Notes under the pieces: model-generated
What the model was told of the DNA's origin: nothing
Databases searched by the model: none
Seen by the model: the letters and a program-made list of their open reading frames with translations, nothing else
Shown: positions 47,605-57,629 of the stretch, in pieces
Layout: every line of letters begins with the position of its first letter
Numbering within the stretch: the first letter of the stretch is position 1
Assembly (NCBI GenBank): GCA_024637295.1
Contig: JAGXFL010000002.1
Location: 1 to 64,000 of the forward strand
Direction of reading: 5' to 3'
Length of the DNA: 64,000 nt
Source of the DNA: Sulfuricurvum sp.
Lineage (GTDB): Bacteria; Campylobacterota; Campylobacteria; Campylobacterales; Sulfurimonadaceae
Translations under genes and position numbers: made by a program

Positions 47605-49105
47605 ACCGCTTCATGATACTGTCATCGATGGTTGGAAAGACGTCTTTTTTGATCAATGTCGGTGTCAGAAGGATGAAGAGTTCACTTTTGCGTGTCACAT
47701 CCGTCTTGTTATGAAATAACCAGCCAAGACCCGGAATATCCCCTAAAAGAGGGATTTTGGTGTCGTTATGAAAGTTCTTTTTTTCGATGAGACCACCGAT
47801 GAGGACTTTTTGGGAATCTTTGACTTTGACGATGGAGGTCATTTGTTTGACACGGGTATCGGGAGGCATCACACGATTTGCGTTGGTCGTCGCTGCTGAT
47901 GAGGTGCTCAGCTCCGAATCGGTCAACAGCTCGCTGGTAACAGGATTGATCCGCATGATGATGTAGCCGTCTTCGGTTACTTCGGGAACAATATTAAGGG
48001 TAAGCCCGACAAAAACAGACCCCAGTGTCTTGGTTGTGGTTGCCGCTGTTTGTGTGTTGGCGCTTGCGATCGCTCCGTTTTCGTATAAATAACTCAACTG
48101 CTGCCCGACATTGATCACTGCGGGCTGATTGCTCAAAGTCAACACTTTTGGATTGGAAAGGACTTCCACATCTCCGTACTTTTTGAGAAAATCGATGAGT
48201 CCTTTGGGATTAAACTTGACTCCAAAAGAATAGAGGGGGGCGACAGCGCCCGCTTTATTAAGTCCGTTGCCGTAGTTACCAAGTGCAAGGCTAAATTCGC
48301 TCCAGTTCACCCCTATGGAGCTGTAGTCGTTGTAGGTAAGCTCGATGAGGTGTGCTTCGATCATCACTTGTGAATGCATCCGCTTCTTGAGTGCTGCGAT
48401 GTACTGTTCTATCTCATGCAGTTGACGTTTGGTTCCGGATACGGTTATGCTGGTTGCATCGCGGTTGATGAGGGTTTTGTTATAGGCTTCATTGTAGTCT
48501 TCATCGATTTTGAGAATCTCTTGGATATGGTTTTGCAATTGATCCCAGAAAGTAAAATTAGAGGTGGCTGTAACGGTGGTCATATCGCTGTTAGACCCGC
48601 CACCTCCCGTTGCACCATTACCTCCGGCAGTTCCCGTTGTCCCTCCAGTGGTTGTTCCATTTGTCCCTGTTGCAGTGGTTCCAGTAGTACTTCCGCCGCC
48701 GGAACCGACACTGATCGATTTACTTGATGAGGTTGTCAATGTCTCTAGATTGATGTAGTCGACGTTGTAGGTCACGGTGTTATAGTAAGAGACTCTAAGC
48801 ATTGCGTTGTTGGGATTATAGTCGTAAAAGAGGTTGTGTTCGTCAAAAATAAATGTCAAAAGTTCAGGAAGGGTGTAATCGCGGATATTGACCATGTCTA
48901 GTGGTTGAGAGAGACGGTCACGGGCCCGTTTATCTTCAAACACAACACTGATATTGCACGTTTGCGTCACATCGCGCAACAGATCCATCAGGGTAAGCGA
49001 TGCTCCGTTGTTTTGATACGCATTGAGGCTGAAGCGTTTAGTAGAACACTCATTCGCATAAAGGATCCCTGCCATAAGGATAAAAAGAAATAATAGTTTT
49101 TTCAT
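47597..49105 (-). CDS. Secretin (MshL/PilQ/GspD-like)
   Basis: Signal peptide; VEVLSNPKVLTLSNQPAVINVGQQL ... VLIGGLIEKKNFHNDTKIPLLGDIPGLGWLF ... LFILLTPTLI. Confidence 0.92.
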   Translation of the reverse strand: MKKLLFLFILMAGILYANECSTKRFSLNAYQNNGASLTLMDLLRDVTQTCNISVVFEDKRARDRLSQPLDMVNIRDYTLPELLTFIFDEHNLFYDYNPNNAMLRVSYYNTVTYNVDYINLETLTTSSSKSISVGSGGGSTTGTTATGTNGTTTGGTTGTAGGNGATGGGGSNSDMTTVTATSNFTFWDQLQNHIQEILKIDEDYNEAYNKTLINRDATSITVSGTKRQLHEIEQYIAALKKRMHSQVMIEAHLIELTYNDYSSIGVNWSEFSLALGNYGNGLNKAGAVAPLYSFGVKFNPKGLIDFLKKYGDVEVLSNPKVLTLSNQPAVINVGQQLSYLYENGAIASANTQTAATTTKTLGSVFVGLTLNIVPEVTEDGYIIMRINPVTSELLTDSELSTSSAATTNANRVMPPDTRVKQMTSIVKVKDSQKVLIGGLIEKKNFHNDTKIPLLGDIPGLGWLFHNKTDVTRKSELFILLTPTLIKKDVFPTIDDSIMKRFD

Positions 49106-49461
49106 GGTGCTTCCTTCATCTTCAAGAAGCGTTGTTGATTTCCTACTCCTAAAATAGTGAGGCGGTTCCCTTCTTTGAGTGCTACAAAATCAGATTGAAT
49201 TGAGGTGATTTGTTGTGTATTGACGGTATCACCAACTTTATACCATCGACCATTTATGAAGGCTTTATTGTTCATTACTGCAGTAACAACAGTTGGGGTG
49301 AACATAGGAGCATCTAAAAGCGGCGGAAGCGGCAGTAATAATTGTGCAGATTTTTGGACGGTTTTCATTGTGTGCATTTTTTGAAACGGATCATACATTT
49401 GGGCATGTAAAAAGGTCGTGAATGGAAGTGTTAATGCGCAAAAAGCGATCAATGATTTCAC
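49102..49461 (-). CDS. Small periplasmic pilus biogenesis protein (MshK-like)
   Basis: Signal peptide; AFINGRWYKVGDTVNTQQITSIQSDFVALKEG, typical of MshK/GspC-like small proteins. Confidence 0.6.
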   Translation of the reverse strand: MKSLIAFCALTLPFTTFLHAQMYDPFQKMHTMKTVQKSAQLLLPLPPLLDAPMFTPTVVTAVMNNKAFINGRWYKVGDTVNTQQITSIQSDFVALKEGNRLTILGVGNQQRFLKMKEAP

Positions 49462-50087
49462 AGTGCTACTCCCATGTATTTAACAGTCATTTCAAATGAG
49501 GGTTTCTCTTCATTTGAACGGATGACGACATTCTCAACCTCTACAAGCGATTTTTGTTCCTCAATGAATGCTAAGAACGCGGCAATGGATCGGAAGTTAC
49601 CGCTTCCTGTGATTTTGAGTGCTTTGTATTGCTTTACTTTTCCGTAAAAATCTTTGTCGGTATCATCGGATTGCATCGATTGGATTTTTAGCCCCAGAGA
49701 GACAGAACGTTCCAGTAGTCGATCTAAGATAGTGGCGTATTGGCGGTTATCAAACAGCAATCCTTGGGATTGTGACATCTGCAGTGTCAAGATCTCTTTT
49801 TGGGATGCCAAATCAGTAATTTGGGCTTCACCTTTGAGTAATGCTTTGTTGATATGGGCAATTTTGGCTTGATACGCCTGCGGTGAGTTCTGAGTTATTT
49901 TAGTTTCTAATGCACTGGTCTCTTCTTGTAAACTGGAAAGTTCATCGATCATATCGGAGGTAAAAAACATCCAGCTCATCAGTATCAGGCTCAAAGCGAT
50001 AACGATATAGATAAACCAGCGCTGCATCGGCTCATAGGCTTCAAGCTGTTCGTCCAATGCAGTTAGCTGGTCATCAAACGGATTCAT
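49458..50087 (-). CDS. PilO/MshJ-like inner-membrane pilus protein
   Basis: Single TM then coiled coil; overlapping operon position. Confidence 0.6.
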   Translation of the reverse strand: MNPFDDQLTALDEQLEAYEPMQRWFIYIVIALSLILMSWMFFTSDMIDELSSLQEETSALETKITQNSPQAYQAKIAHINKALLKGEAQITDLASQKEILTLQMSQSQGLLFDNRQYATILDRLLERSVSLGLKIQSMQSDDTDKDFYGKVKQYKALKITGSGNFRSIAAFLAFIEEQKSLVEVENVVIRSNEEKPSFEMTVKYMGVAL

Positions 50088-51544
50088 CGTGTTACCTTTA
50101 CAACGGCATTGTACATTTTGTCATCCAGAGCAATTTCATGGGTTTGCACATTTTGATAACCTCTTACATACAGTCCGCGCATGAGTTTCGCAATATCATC
50201 GCGTTTTTGGTAGGCAGAAATAACGTGCAAGGAGATCTCTTTAGAACCATTTTGCTCGATCATCAGTGTTCCAAGGCCGTAACGTCCAAGTTCAGATGTG
50301 ACGTCAATGAGCATCTCTTGACGTTTCAGGTGCATTTGTTCAATTAGTTGAGCTGTCTCTTGTGCTGCCTCAATGGAGGCGATCTCTTGTTTGAGAACTT
50401 GGGAATTTTTTTCTTGGTCGGCAAGCCGTTTTTTTTGCTCTTTGAGTGTATTTGCAAGGGTTGAGGTCTCTTTTTCCATCTGTGCCAATGTCATAGACAA
50501 CTCTTCTTTACGTGTTTCTTCACTGGCAATGGTCCATGCAAGTGCTAGTGGTACACCCAAAGCAATGAGTAAAGAAATTCCCATGATGGCGAGAAATTTT
50601 CCACTTTCGCGTTTGTACCATTGTTCTTTTCGCTCGAACGAGGAGAGGTTGAGCGGCTTTTTCCCAATTTGGTGCGAAATGTAGTGTGCACACAGCAGAT
50701 CATGGAGTTTTTCGGGCGAACCCTGCGGTACAGCCAGTGAGGTAATGGTAAGCCCATTGATGCCGTATGCCTCAAAAACGGTTTCCAGTCCGGGAATCGT
50801 ATTGCCCTCAAAATCGAGATAGACGTGATCAATACCGGTGAGTCCGAAAAGACCACGTTTATGATTGATGGTATGAACCAATCGCTCTACGTTGCGGGCT
50901 ATACGATCTTGGATAAGGACGAATTTGGCAAACTCTTCAGGGGGATAGTTCTCGTCGATGACGCCGCGCTGGGATAAAAAAGATTTGAGTTTTGGCAGAT
51001 CCAAACCGGTTTCTACGGCGATAGAAGTTAGGGTATCGATGCTTCGGTGGGCGATATATTTGCCGTTTTGATAGATTGCACCGTAAGACTCCTCTTCTCC
51101 AAAATAGATAAAAAGATCATTTTTAGGTTCTAGGGTGTCGTATTGTGATTCGTAGATTAAAAATCCCGGAGTGATGAGATCGATGACGTTTGTACTTTTG
51201 AGTGCTGTCGAGAAATAATCGGCAGCTTTGGTTTGAGATAGGGCAAAAACTTCACACAAATAGCTCTCTTCAGTCGCTAGATTGTGCCGTATAAAATCGA
51301 TGGTATACTCTTCGTCACTGTTGAGGTTTCCCTCTTCAAACATCCGAATTTCAACATGTATTACTTGCTCTTCTGGGCTTAGGTGGTTGGGGATTTTGAG
51401 TGTGTGGATGTTTAACAGGGATAAGGGGATAATACCGCCTGCAAAAAGTTCTTTGTAGTCATGGGCAGTGCTAGGAGAAAAAGTTCCGTTGTTGTAAGTA
51501 GAAACATGCTCATGCTCTACAAAAAGAATCTTATCGTGGGTCAT
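50084..51544 (-). CDS. PilM/PilN-like (MshI-like) pilus biogenesis protein
   Basis: Large cytoplasmic N-terminus, TM near FLAIMGISLLIALGVPLALAW, coiled coil; operon position. Confidence 0.55.
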   Translation of the reverse strand: MTHDKILFVEHEHVSTYNNGTFSPSTAHDYKELFAGGIIPLSLLNIHTLKIPNHLSPEEQVIHVEIRMFEEGNLNSDEEYTIDFIRHNLATEESYLCEVFALSQTKAADYFSTALKSTNVIDLITPGFLIYESQYDTLEPKNDLFIYFGEEESYGAIYQNGKYIAHRSIDTLTSIAVETGLDLPKLKSFLSQRGVIDENYPPEEFAKFVLIQDRIARNVERLVHTINHKRGLFGLTGIDHVYLDFEGNTIPGLETVFEAYGINGLTITSLAVPQGSPEKLHDLLCAHYISHQIGKKPLNLSSFERKEQWYKRESGKFLAIMGISLLIALGVPLALAWTIASEETRKEELSMTLAQMEKETSTLANTLKEQKKRLADQEKNSQVLKQEIASIEAAQETAQLIEQMHLKRQEMLIDVTSELGRYGLGTLMIEQNGSKEISLHVISAYQKRDDIAKLMRGLYVRGYQNVQTHEIALDDKMYNAVVKVTR

Positions 51545-51576
51545 AGATCTGCTTTATTAACTGTAAATATTGTCAC

Positions 51577-52023
51577 TTAATTGTTACACCCGATTATAGC
51601 ATATCCACTTTGTTTATAGAGGGTAATAGTGCTGGATTGTGTATCCTTGGCAAAGGTGATGTTGATATCTGAAGCAAAAAGGGTAGGTAAAGCAGTTGAA
51701 TTGCCATCGTGCGGTCGCCCAAGAGCGTCAAAACAGACTGTAGCAATGTTGGCCGTAATGGTATTGGATTTGATCTCATAAGCAGGAGACTTATTGTCCG
51801 ATAAGGCCTCTTTAGTCAGTGTGATACACCCCCCATCAACCCCCAATCCATTAGGACTTTGATAGGATAGTGCCCGGTATCGGGCTTCTTTGAGTTTAAG
51901 TAGGGTGTATTGGGCATCAGCTCGGGTGACATCAGAGCGGTAGAGGTAAAAAGCAATACCGGTGAGTACGCCGATGAGTATTAGGACGAAGATGAGTTCG
52001 AGTAAGGTAAAGGCTTTTCTCAT
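51577..52023 (-). CDS. Type IV pilin/pseudopilin (prepilin N-methylation motif)
   Basis: MRKAFTLLELIFVLILIGVLTGIAFYLYRSD. Confidence 0.85.
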   Translation of the reverse strand: MRKAFTLLELIFVLILIGVLTGIAFYLYRSDVTRADAQYTLLKLKEARYRALSYQSPNGLGVDGGCITLTKEALSDNKSPAYEIKSNTITANIATVCFDALGRPHDGNSTALPTLFASDINITFAKDTQSSTITLYKQSGYAIIGCNN

Positions 52024-52457
52024 GGGCGTTGCAAACTCCTTCGTTCAAGTCGTATGGGGTGGAGGATTTTGGGATGGCTGGCGTTGGTTTCGACAACGAT
52101 ATCCATGGTTATGATCCCATTGGATTCTTCGGACTGTATGGGGGTACTTAATGTACCTACGCAAGCAGTTCCATCGGCTAAATAGTAGCGCTGTACGGTT
52201 ATTTGAGCTGTAAATCGGCTATCGGACGAGGTGATGTTAAGATCACGTAAGCACCCTTGCGCTGCACGGTTATGGCCGCTAATTTGTAAAAGTGCCGCTT
52301 CGGTGGCACTTTGCATAAACAGTTCTGCCTGCTCACGGGTATAGCTGTCGGCATAATGCTGGACGTTGATCGACGCATATTTTAAGGTGAGTGTGGCGAT
52401 GCCACTTAAGACAAGGATGATCATCAGTGCTTGAGGAAGACCAAAAGCGGTACGCAT
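52020..52457 (-). CDS. PilX-like minor pilin candidate
   Basis: N-terminal hydrophobic helix MRTAFGLPQALMIILVLSGIATLTLKYAS, operon position. Confidence 0.55.
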   Translation of the reverse strand: MRTAFGLPQALMIILVLSGIATLTLKYASINVQHYADSYTREQAELFMQSATEAALLQISGHNRAAQGCLRDLNITSSDSRFTAQITVQRYYLADGTACVGTLSTPIQSEESNGIITMDIVVETNASHPKILHPIRLERRSLQRP

Positions 52458-53290
52458 TAGAAGACCACCTTTTGTTTGGAGACGTGTACGGGAGTGGAAC
52501 TGCCTCGGATGGTACGGTTTGCATCCACAGAGAGCCGAATCGTACCGTTAAGGATTTGGGCACGAAAAGCGTTGATATCGGTTGCCAATACGGCTACATC
52601 CCCATTGCAGTAGTTCTCACCTTTCCATGGACGGTAATTGTAAAAAAGAAGCAGTGTGTTGTCATTTAATCCGGCAACGTTAGCGCATGCGGCATTTTGT
52701 TTTCGGGTGACGGCATACGCTGAATCGGTCAGATTGTATTTTTCATAAATGGTTGTGGGCAGGGTGCCTGTGAGGGTAATGGTATTGAGGGGACTGGTAG
52801 TGATATTGTATTCATTGGCAGTACCTTCATCAAACGCACCTGAAAAAATGAGGGCCATATTAGAGAGAGTAAACGATGTTCCCCATTTCTCTTTTTGGGT
52901 TTGCAATACATTTGCAAGGTCAGTATCAGGGGTGTATAGGTTAGGCTTAAGTGATCGGTTCATATCGATAAATCCACTGTAATTCGCAGCTAAATAACTC
53001 TCGGAAGCTAGTCCATACCATTGGATTACGGTTTTTCCGGTGGTCGTTTCATCAAAAGGGAGACAATCATTTTCGTTCGTGCATGCTTTTAAGAACATCG
53101 GCGCACGGTCATAGAGCAAGGAAGCTATTTGGTCCAAAGCACTTTGGGAGTCCAGAGAGAGGGTGCTAAGGGCTTTAGCTTTTTCACTGCGCAATGTTAT
53201 GGCTTCAAGTGCCTTGAACATACCGATAGCAAGAATACCGGTGATGGCGATGGTCAAGATGATCTCGATGAGGGTATAGCCGCGTCGCAC
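52457..53290 (-). CDS. Type IV prepilin-like protein
   Basis: GTG start at 53290; (M)RRGYTLIEIILTIAITGILAIGMFKALEAI. Confidence 0.8.
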   Translation of the reverse strand: MRRGYTLIEIILTIAITGILAIGMFKALEAITLRSEKAKALSTLSLDSQSALDQIASLLYDRAPMFLKACTNENDCLPFDETTTGKTVIQWYGLASESYLAANYSGFIDMNRSLKPNLYTPDTDLANVLQTQKEKWGTSFTLSNMALIFSGAFDEGTANEYNITTSPLNTITLTGTLPTTIYEKYNLTDSAYAVTRKQNAACANVAGLNDNTLLLFYNYRPWKGENYCNGDVAVLATDINAFRAQILNGTIRLSVDANRTIRGSSTPVHVSKQKVVF

Positions 53291-53291
53291 G

Positions 53292-53939
53292 TCACCAGCT
53301 CCGCGAATTGAGATGAATTTGCCCGATGTTAAAGGCATGGTATTGGAGTGCGGCAATGCATCCTCCCAATTTGTTGTCGCTATGATAACCGACATTGACC
53401 ACAATATATTTAGTGTTGGTGGTTGTCGCGGCACTTGCATTGACATCACCCAATACAACGGCACTTCCAGCAAGAGGATCAGTGACATATCGGACCGTCG
53501 GGGTCAGCGTATAGAGCAACTTTCCATGACTGCGAGAGCAGTTATTGTCCGCATTAATAGAAGCGACGTAGTCATCGATGTCGTTGATATCGGTATCTTC
53601 CAACCCTAAAGCAGTGGCATTGTAATCGACTCCAAGGGGTTCAATGCAGTTGCGCCCGCCGATAAAACCGCCGATACGGTAACCGCTCGTTGTATTGCAG
53701 TCATAAGCACTGTTGCCTGCTGTGACTTGCAGGATTTGGTCATGTTGGGTGTTGTTATTGTCCCAAGGAAGGTTGACGATTGCCCCCATGAGGGCTACTG
53801 CATTGTACATCGCCTCTTCTTGCTGGGCCGTTTTTGAGGTTTGGTTCATGGCATGTATCAGTTTTGGGATGACGGTAAATACGATGGCAATAATCACCAT
53901 AGTAAAAATAAGTTCAATCAGAGTCAAAGCGCGTCTCAT
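53292..53939 (-). CDS. Type IV prepilin-like protein
   Basis: MRRALTLIELIFTMVIIAIVFTVIPKLIHAMN. Confidence 0.85.
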   Translation of the reverse strand: MRRALTLIELIFTMVIIAIVFTVIPKLIHAMNQTSKTAQQEEAMYNAVALMGAIVNLPWDNNNTQHDQILQVTAGNSAYDCNTTSGYRIGGFIGGRNCIEPLGVDYNATALGLEDTDINDIDDYVASINADNNCSRSHGKLLYTLTPTVRYVTDPLAGSAVVLGDVNASAATTTNTKYIVVNVGYHSDNKLGGCIAALQYHAFNIGQIHLNSRSW

Positions 53940-56473
53940 CGAAATACCTTTACCCCTTTTTTGATGATGGTTTTAGCAGGGGAAAGGTCAAAGTCGGAAC
54001 CTTGGAACGTACCGCTGTTGACACCGTTGAAATTGCCCGATGAGGTACCGAAAAACTGGTAGTCAAAACAAGGGTGCTGGAGACACGTAGTACCGCTGTT
54101 AAAATCATAGTTATTGAGCGTAGAATACCATAGCCATGAGGGGATAGCCAAATGGATGAGGGCATGGGAAATAGCATCAGGATTGTTGATGAGAATGAGA
54201 TGCTGACCATTGGAAGGAGCAGTGGATGAATTGATAGTGATGGTAGAGGATGTTCCTGTTTTAGTTGTGGATGTATAGTCATCTCCGTTTAGAATCGAAC
54301 CTTGACTTAAGAGGCTATGATTCATATTTCGATACCAATATAAGACATTTTGGGGCATACCACTGACATAGCTCGTAGGGGTGCGACTATAGATCTCAAG
54401 TTCGATAGGGTTAGGAGCTGTGGATTGATCGGTTTTGATGTCATAAGCACGGGCTCGGCCAAAAAGAAAGGTAGTTTTTCCAGTAGGGAGAGTTGTTCCG
54501 ATAACACTATCAGTGTTATTGACATCTGCTGAGGTAAGGTTAAAATCAAAAGGATTGAGAGGTTTGGAGCTGTTGCGGTCAAAATTAAAGGTTACTTTTG
54601 GAAGCGCACTGCCTTGGGTAAACTTGCTTTCGGAGAAAGAAAGTGATATTGGATTACTTGAAGAGATATTGGCATCGAGTGCGTTGAGATTATCGTGATA
54701 GAGGATTTTACTCAAGGGGGATGGAACAGTTGAATGTGGAAGACTCAGAGATATTGTTTTAGCAAAACAGCCGGAGGTATAGTTTTTGGTGACATTGCCG
54801 TCACTGTTTTTGGCAGTGATGTTGATATCTATGCTAGAGGACATGGCCAAATCGGTCGAAAGATAGGTGAACGCTCCACCATTTATATTAGATAGAGTTG
54901 CATTAATGTCGAAATGGTCTGGAATAATGGTGATGGATAGGTTGGTCTCGATGTTACATCCGACCAAACCTTGAAGATTTTGCGATGTCGTGCTGCTGTT
55001 ACTGAGACAATCACTAGCCTGGTCAATAGTTGTCCAATTGAAATCTTTGACATTGAGATAGATGGCTCCTGCATCCGTTGCTTTCATTTTGGTGGTATTA
55101 GCATCGTTGATAAAAATGAGAGATGTCCCTGTGTTAGAGGTTATAAAACCACTGGAGATTGGACAGTTTGCATTGGATGCTTGAAGAGCTGTGCTCACAT
55201 TTGCCGTTCCGTTGTAACCACCGCCGCTATTGATTGCACCAACCGATAAATCAAAAGCGGATGCTTTGATGGAGGATCCAGGAGAGGTTATGGTGAACGA
55301 TGATGGGCGTACTGCCATACTGTCTGTCGAACAATAGTATTCACCGGAGCTGGTTTTGAGCATCAGTCGAATATTGGAGAATGCTTTTGTGCTATTGAGG
55401 CTGTTGAGGGTGATTGTTCTGACGGAGTCATTGATGTCAGCTCCAGAAACACTTGACCATAACTGTAGGTTTGGTGAGGTGATAGCGCAAGCATCCGCAG
55501 CATTAATGGCGTAGACATTGGTGATCTTTTTGTTTGGAAATAAACCAGCATCTATACAAGTCGCAGTGACATTAAGATCAAAAGACTGCTGAGCAATACG
55601 CGTTTGGAGTTTGTGCGCAGAGCTTAATGGATGGTAAAGCTCATATTGAAAACTGGTGCAATAAGTGACAGGAGGTACACTGCATCCTAATGAGTCGATA
55701 ACAGCATTTTGCACCGTTGCACTGTAATCAAATGTTGTATTGTTACCGACCGTTACGCTACCAGCAGATAAAATCGCTCCTTGAACATTATTGTTGTTTC
55801 CCATCTGGATAGTGGTATTGGAAAATGGGGAATAGATAGTACCACTAAATGTCAGCGTTTGCTGCGTGCCATTATTCCCATTCCCTATTTGCATCTCAAC
55901 TCCGCTATAAAGGTAAATGATCATATTTTGAACATTTCCGTTCGCATTGATACCAATTTCATTTCCCCCTTGAAAAGAGGTCATGATAAAAATACGTACA
56001 GGACCTGAGGGACTAACGGTAATAAAAGTATTATTATCCATCGTGAGTTTTTCGATGTAGTAATCCCCGGGTGCCAGTTGAGCTGTTGCATTATTTTTAG
56101 AAAGAATAAGTTCTTTGATATAGTAATTCCCTGCAGAAAAGGCGGTTGTGAGATTATTTTGATCGATTTGAATAGTGCCATAGCTTCCTGGAGTCACTGC
56201 AGCTTGATTAGTGAGATTAATGGTTCCAGTGGCTGGAAATGTAGCGGGAGAGAAAGGTGGAAATGTAGGATGAACGGTAGTAACGGTACCCGTAGGGGTA
56301 GGTGTGGTTCCGTTTGTTCCTGTAATGGTATTATTGTTGATAATCGAGTTATTGCCATACGTAAAACCGGTACCACCAATAACTCCATATCCAGCGAGTG
56401 TATTATAATCACTGCACGTCGTTGCAAAGCTATAGGTTAGAAATAAAAATAATACATAAATTATTTTTTTCAT
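53936..56473 (-). CDS. Large secreted pilus-associated protein, MshQ-like (DUF6701-like region)
   Basis: Signal peptide; 845 aa; MAVRPSSFTITSPGSSIKASAFDLSVGA and C-terminal region typical of MshQ; N-terminal Asn/Gly-rich repeats. Confidence 0.65.
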   Translation of the reverse strand: MKKIIYVLFLFLTYSFATTCSDYNTLAGYGVIGGTGFTYGNNSIINNNTITGTNGTTPTPTGTVTTVHPTFPPFSPATFPATGTINLTNQAAVTPGSYGTIQIDQNNLTTAFSAGNYYIKELILSKNNATAQLAPGDYYIEKLTMDNNTFITVSPSGPVRIFIMTSFQGGNEIGINANGNVQNMIIYLYSGVEMQIGNGNNGTQQTLTFSGTIYSPFSNTTIQMGNNNNVQGAILSAGSVTVGNNTTFDYSATVQNAVIDSLGCSVPPVTYCTSFQYELYHPLSSAHKLQTRIAQQSFDLNVTATCIDAGLFPNKKITNVYAINAADACAITSPNLQLWSSVSGADINDSVRTITLNSLNSTKAFSNIRLMLKTSSGEYYCSTDSMAVRPSSFTITSPGSSIKASAFDLSVGAINSGGGYNGTANVSTALQASNANCPISSGFITSNTGTSLIFINDANTTKMKATDAGAIYLNVKDFNWTTIDQASDCLSNSSTTSQNLQGLVGCNIETNLSITIIPDHFDINATLSNINGGAFTYLSTDLAMSSSIDINITAKNSDGNVTKNYTSGCFAKTISLSLPHSTVPSPLSKILYHDNLNALDANISSSNPISLSFSESKFTQGSALPKVTFNFDRNSSKPLNPFDFNLTSADVNNTDSVIGTTLPTGKTTFLFGRARAYDIKTDQSTAPNPIELEIYSRTPTSYVSGMPQNVLYWYRNMNHSLLSQGSILNGDDYTSTTKTGTSSTITINSSTAPSNGQHLILINNPDAISHALIHLAIPSWLWYSTLNNYDFNSGTTCLQHPCFDYQFFGTSSGNFNGVNSGTFQGSDFDLSPAKTIIKKGVKVFR

Positions 56474-56476
56474 TGT

Positions 56477-56977
56477 TTAGGGCGTGTTATGCAGTTTAAA
56501 TGTCCCCGACACAGCATTATATTCCCAGTAGTCATTTCCATCGGGTTTACCGGCATTGTCAGGACTTTTAGCTTTGGCGCCACCGTTGCTGGCAGGGCCA
56601 TAGTATCGGGGAGGAGTAAAACTGTCGTTGCGTGACCAATCCCCATTGTCGGCATTTTTGAGAATATTTGTAAAAGGATTAGTGGTATCGCCTATTTCTG
56701 AAGCCATCGGGTATCCAGTGGTATTGAATTCTAAGCTTGCGCTTGCCGTATCCTGATCATTTCCCCACTTAAAAGTGCACGTACTGGTAATCCAATCCCC
56801 ATGTGTTGCTTCAATGGCGCTTTGGACAGAGGAAGCAGTGGCAAGTTCAGAGGCGATTTTGGAGTTGTCCGCGAGATTTTTGAATTTTGGGATCGCTACC
56901 GAGGTGAGTACCCCGATAATGACGATGACGAAGATGAGCTCTATGAGTGTGAAGCCATGTGGATAGTGAGACTTCAT
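56477..56977 (-). CDS. Type IV prepilin-like protein
   Basis: HGFTLIELIFVIVIIGVLTSVAIPKFKNLADNSK. Confidence 0.9.
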   Translation of the reverse strand: MKSHYPHGFTLIELIFVIVIIGVLTSVAIPKFKNLADNSKIASELATASSVQSAIEATHGDWITSTCTFKWGNDQDTASASLEFNTTGYPMASEIGDTTNPFTNILKNADNGDWSRNDSFTPPRYYGPASNGGAKAKSPDNAGKPDGNDYWEYNAVSGTFKLHNTP

Positions 56978-56996
56978 GCTGCGCTCATTTTTGAGG

Positions 56997-57461
56997 TTAG
57001 AATGTTAACGTTTCATTAAGATCATTGCCAGTCGTAGTATCGGTTGATGTATGACATTTTGTTTGGCTTGTCGTATCTTTGAATCCGTCACAGTGAATAG
57101 CATAGTTGACGTTTCTATTAGCTGCACTGAAACTAATTACAGCAACATGATCTGTTGGTTTTGCTGCGTCTATATAGGTATATGTTCCGGCACCTGCTGC
57201 CGCTGTATAGGTCCACCCTTTTCCTTTGAGAGAAACAAGTGTGCTAAGATTTAAATCAGATACATTGGCATCTTCTAGATCCAAATGGTTGACCGCAGCA
57301 TTAGCTGCACTTGACGCTCCATCGATCGTCGTCTTGAGAACATTTTTGACTTCGGCATTTTGTTTGAGATTTTGATACTGAGGAATGGCAACGGCTGCCA
57401 ATACACCAATAATAACAATAGTAAAGATAAGTTCGATAAGGGTAAATGCACTTCGTTTCAT
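56997..57461 (-). CDS. Type IV prepilin-like protein (candidate major pilin)
   Basis: MKRSAFTLIELIFTIVIIGVLAAVAIPQYQNLKQNAE; first gene of the operon. Confidence 0.9.
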   Translation of the reverse strand: MKRSAFTLIELIFTIVIIGVLAAVAIPQYQNLKQNAEVKNVLKTTIDGASSAANAAVNHLDLEDANVSDLNLSTLVSLKGKGWTYTAAAGAGTYTYIDAAKPTDHVAVISFSAANRNVNYAIHCDGFKDTTSQTKCHTSTDTTTGNDLNETLTF

Positions 57462-57564
57462 AAAAAAACTCCTCAGGTAAATTACATCATCGTATTATAG
57501 ATGTCTTATGTAACATTATCGTCACATTTGACTTAATCTTTAATGACCTCAAAGCGCTTTTTGC

Positions 57565-57570
57565 TATAAT
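57565..57570 (+). promoter_or_regulatory. Putative -10 element for leuA
   Basis: ttgcTATAATcccatc, 59 nt before the leuA ATG. Confidence 0.5.
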
Positions 57571-57629
57571 CCCATCACTTATTGTCCCCAGCAAGAGACA
57601 ATGAGAAGAGAAATTCCAAGGAAACCAGC

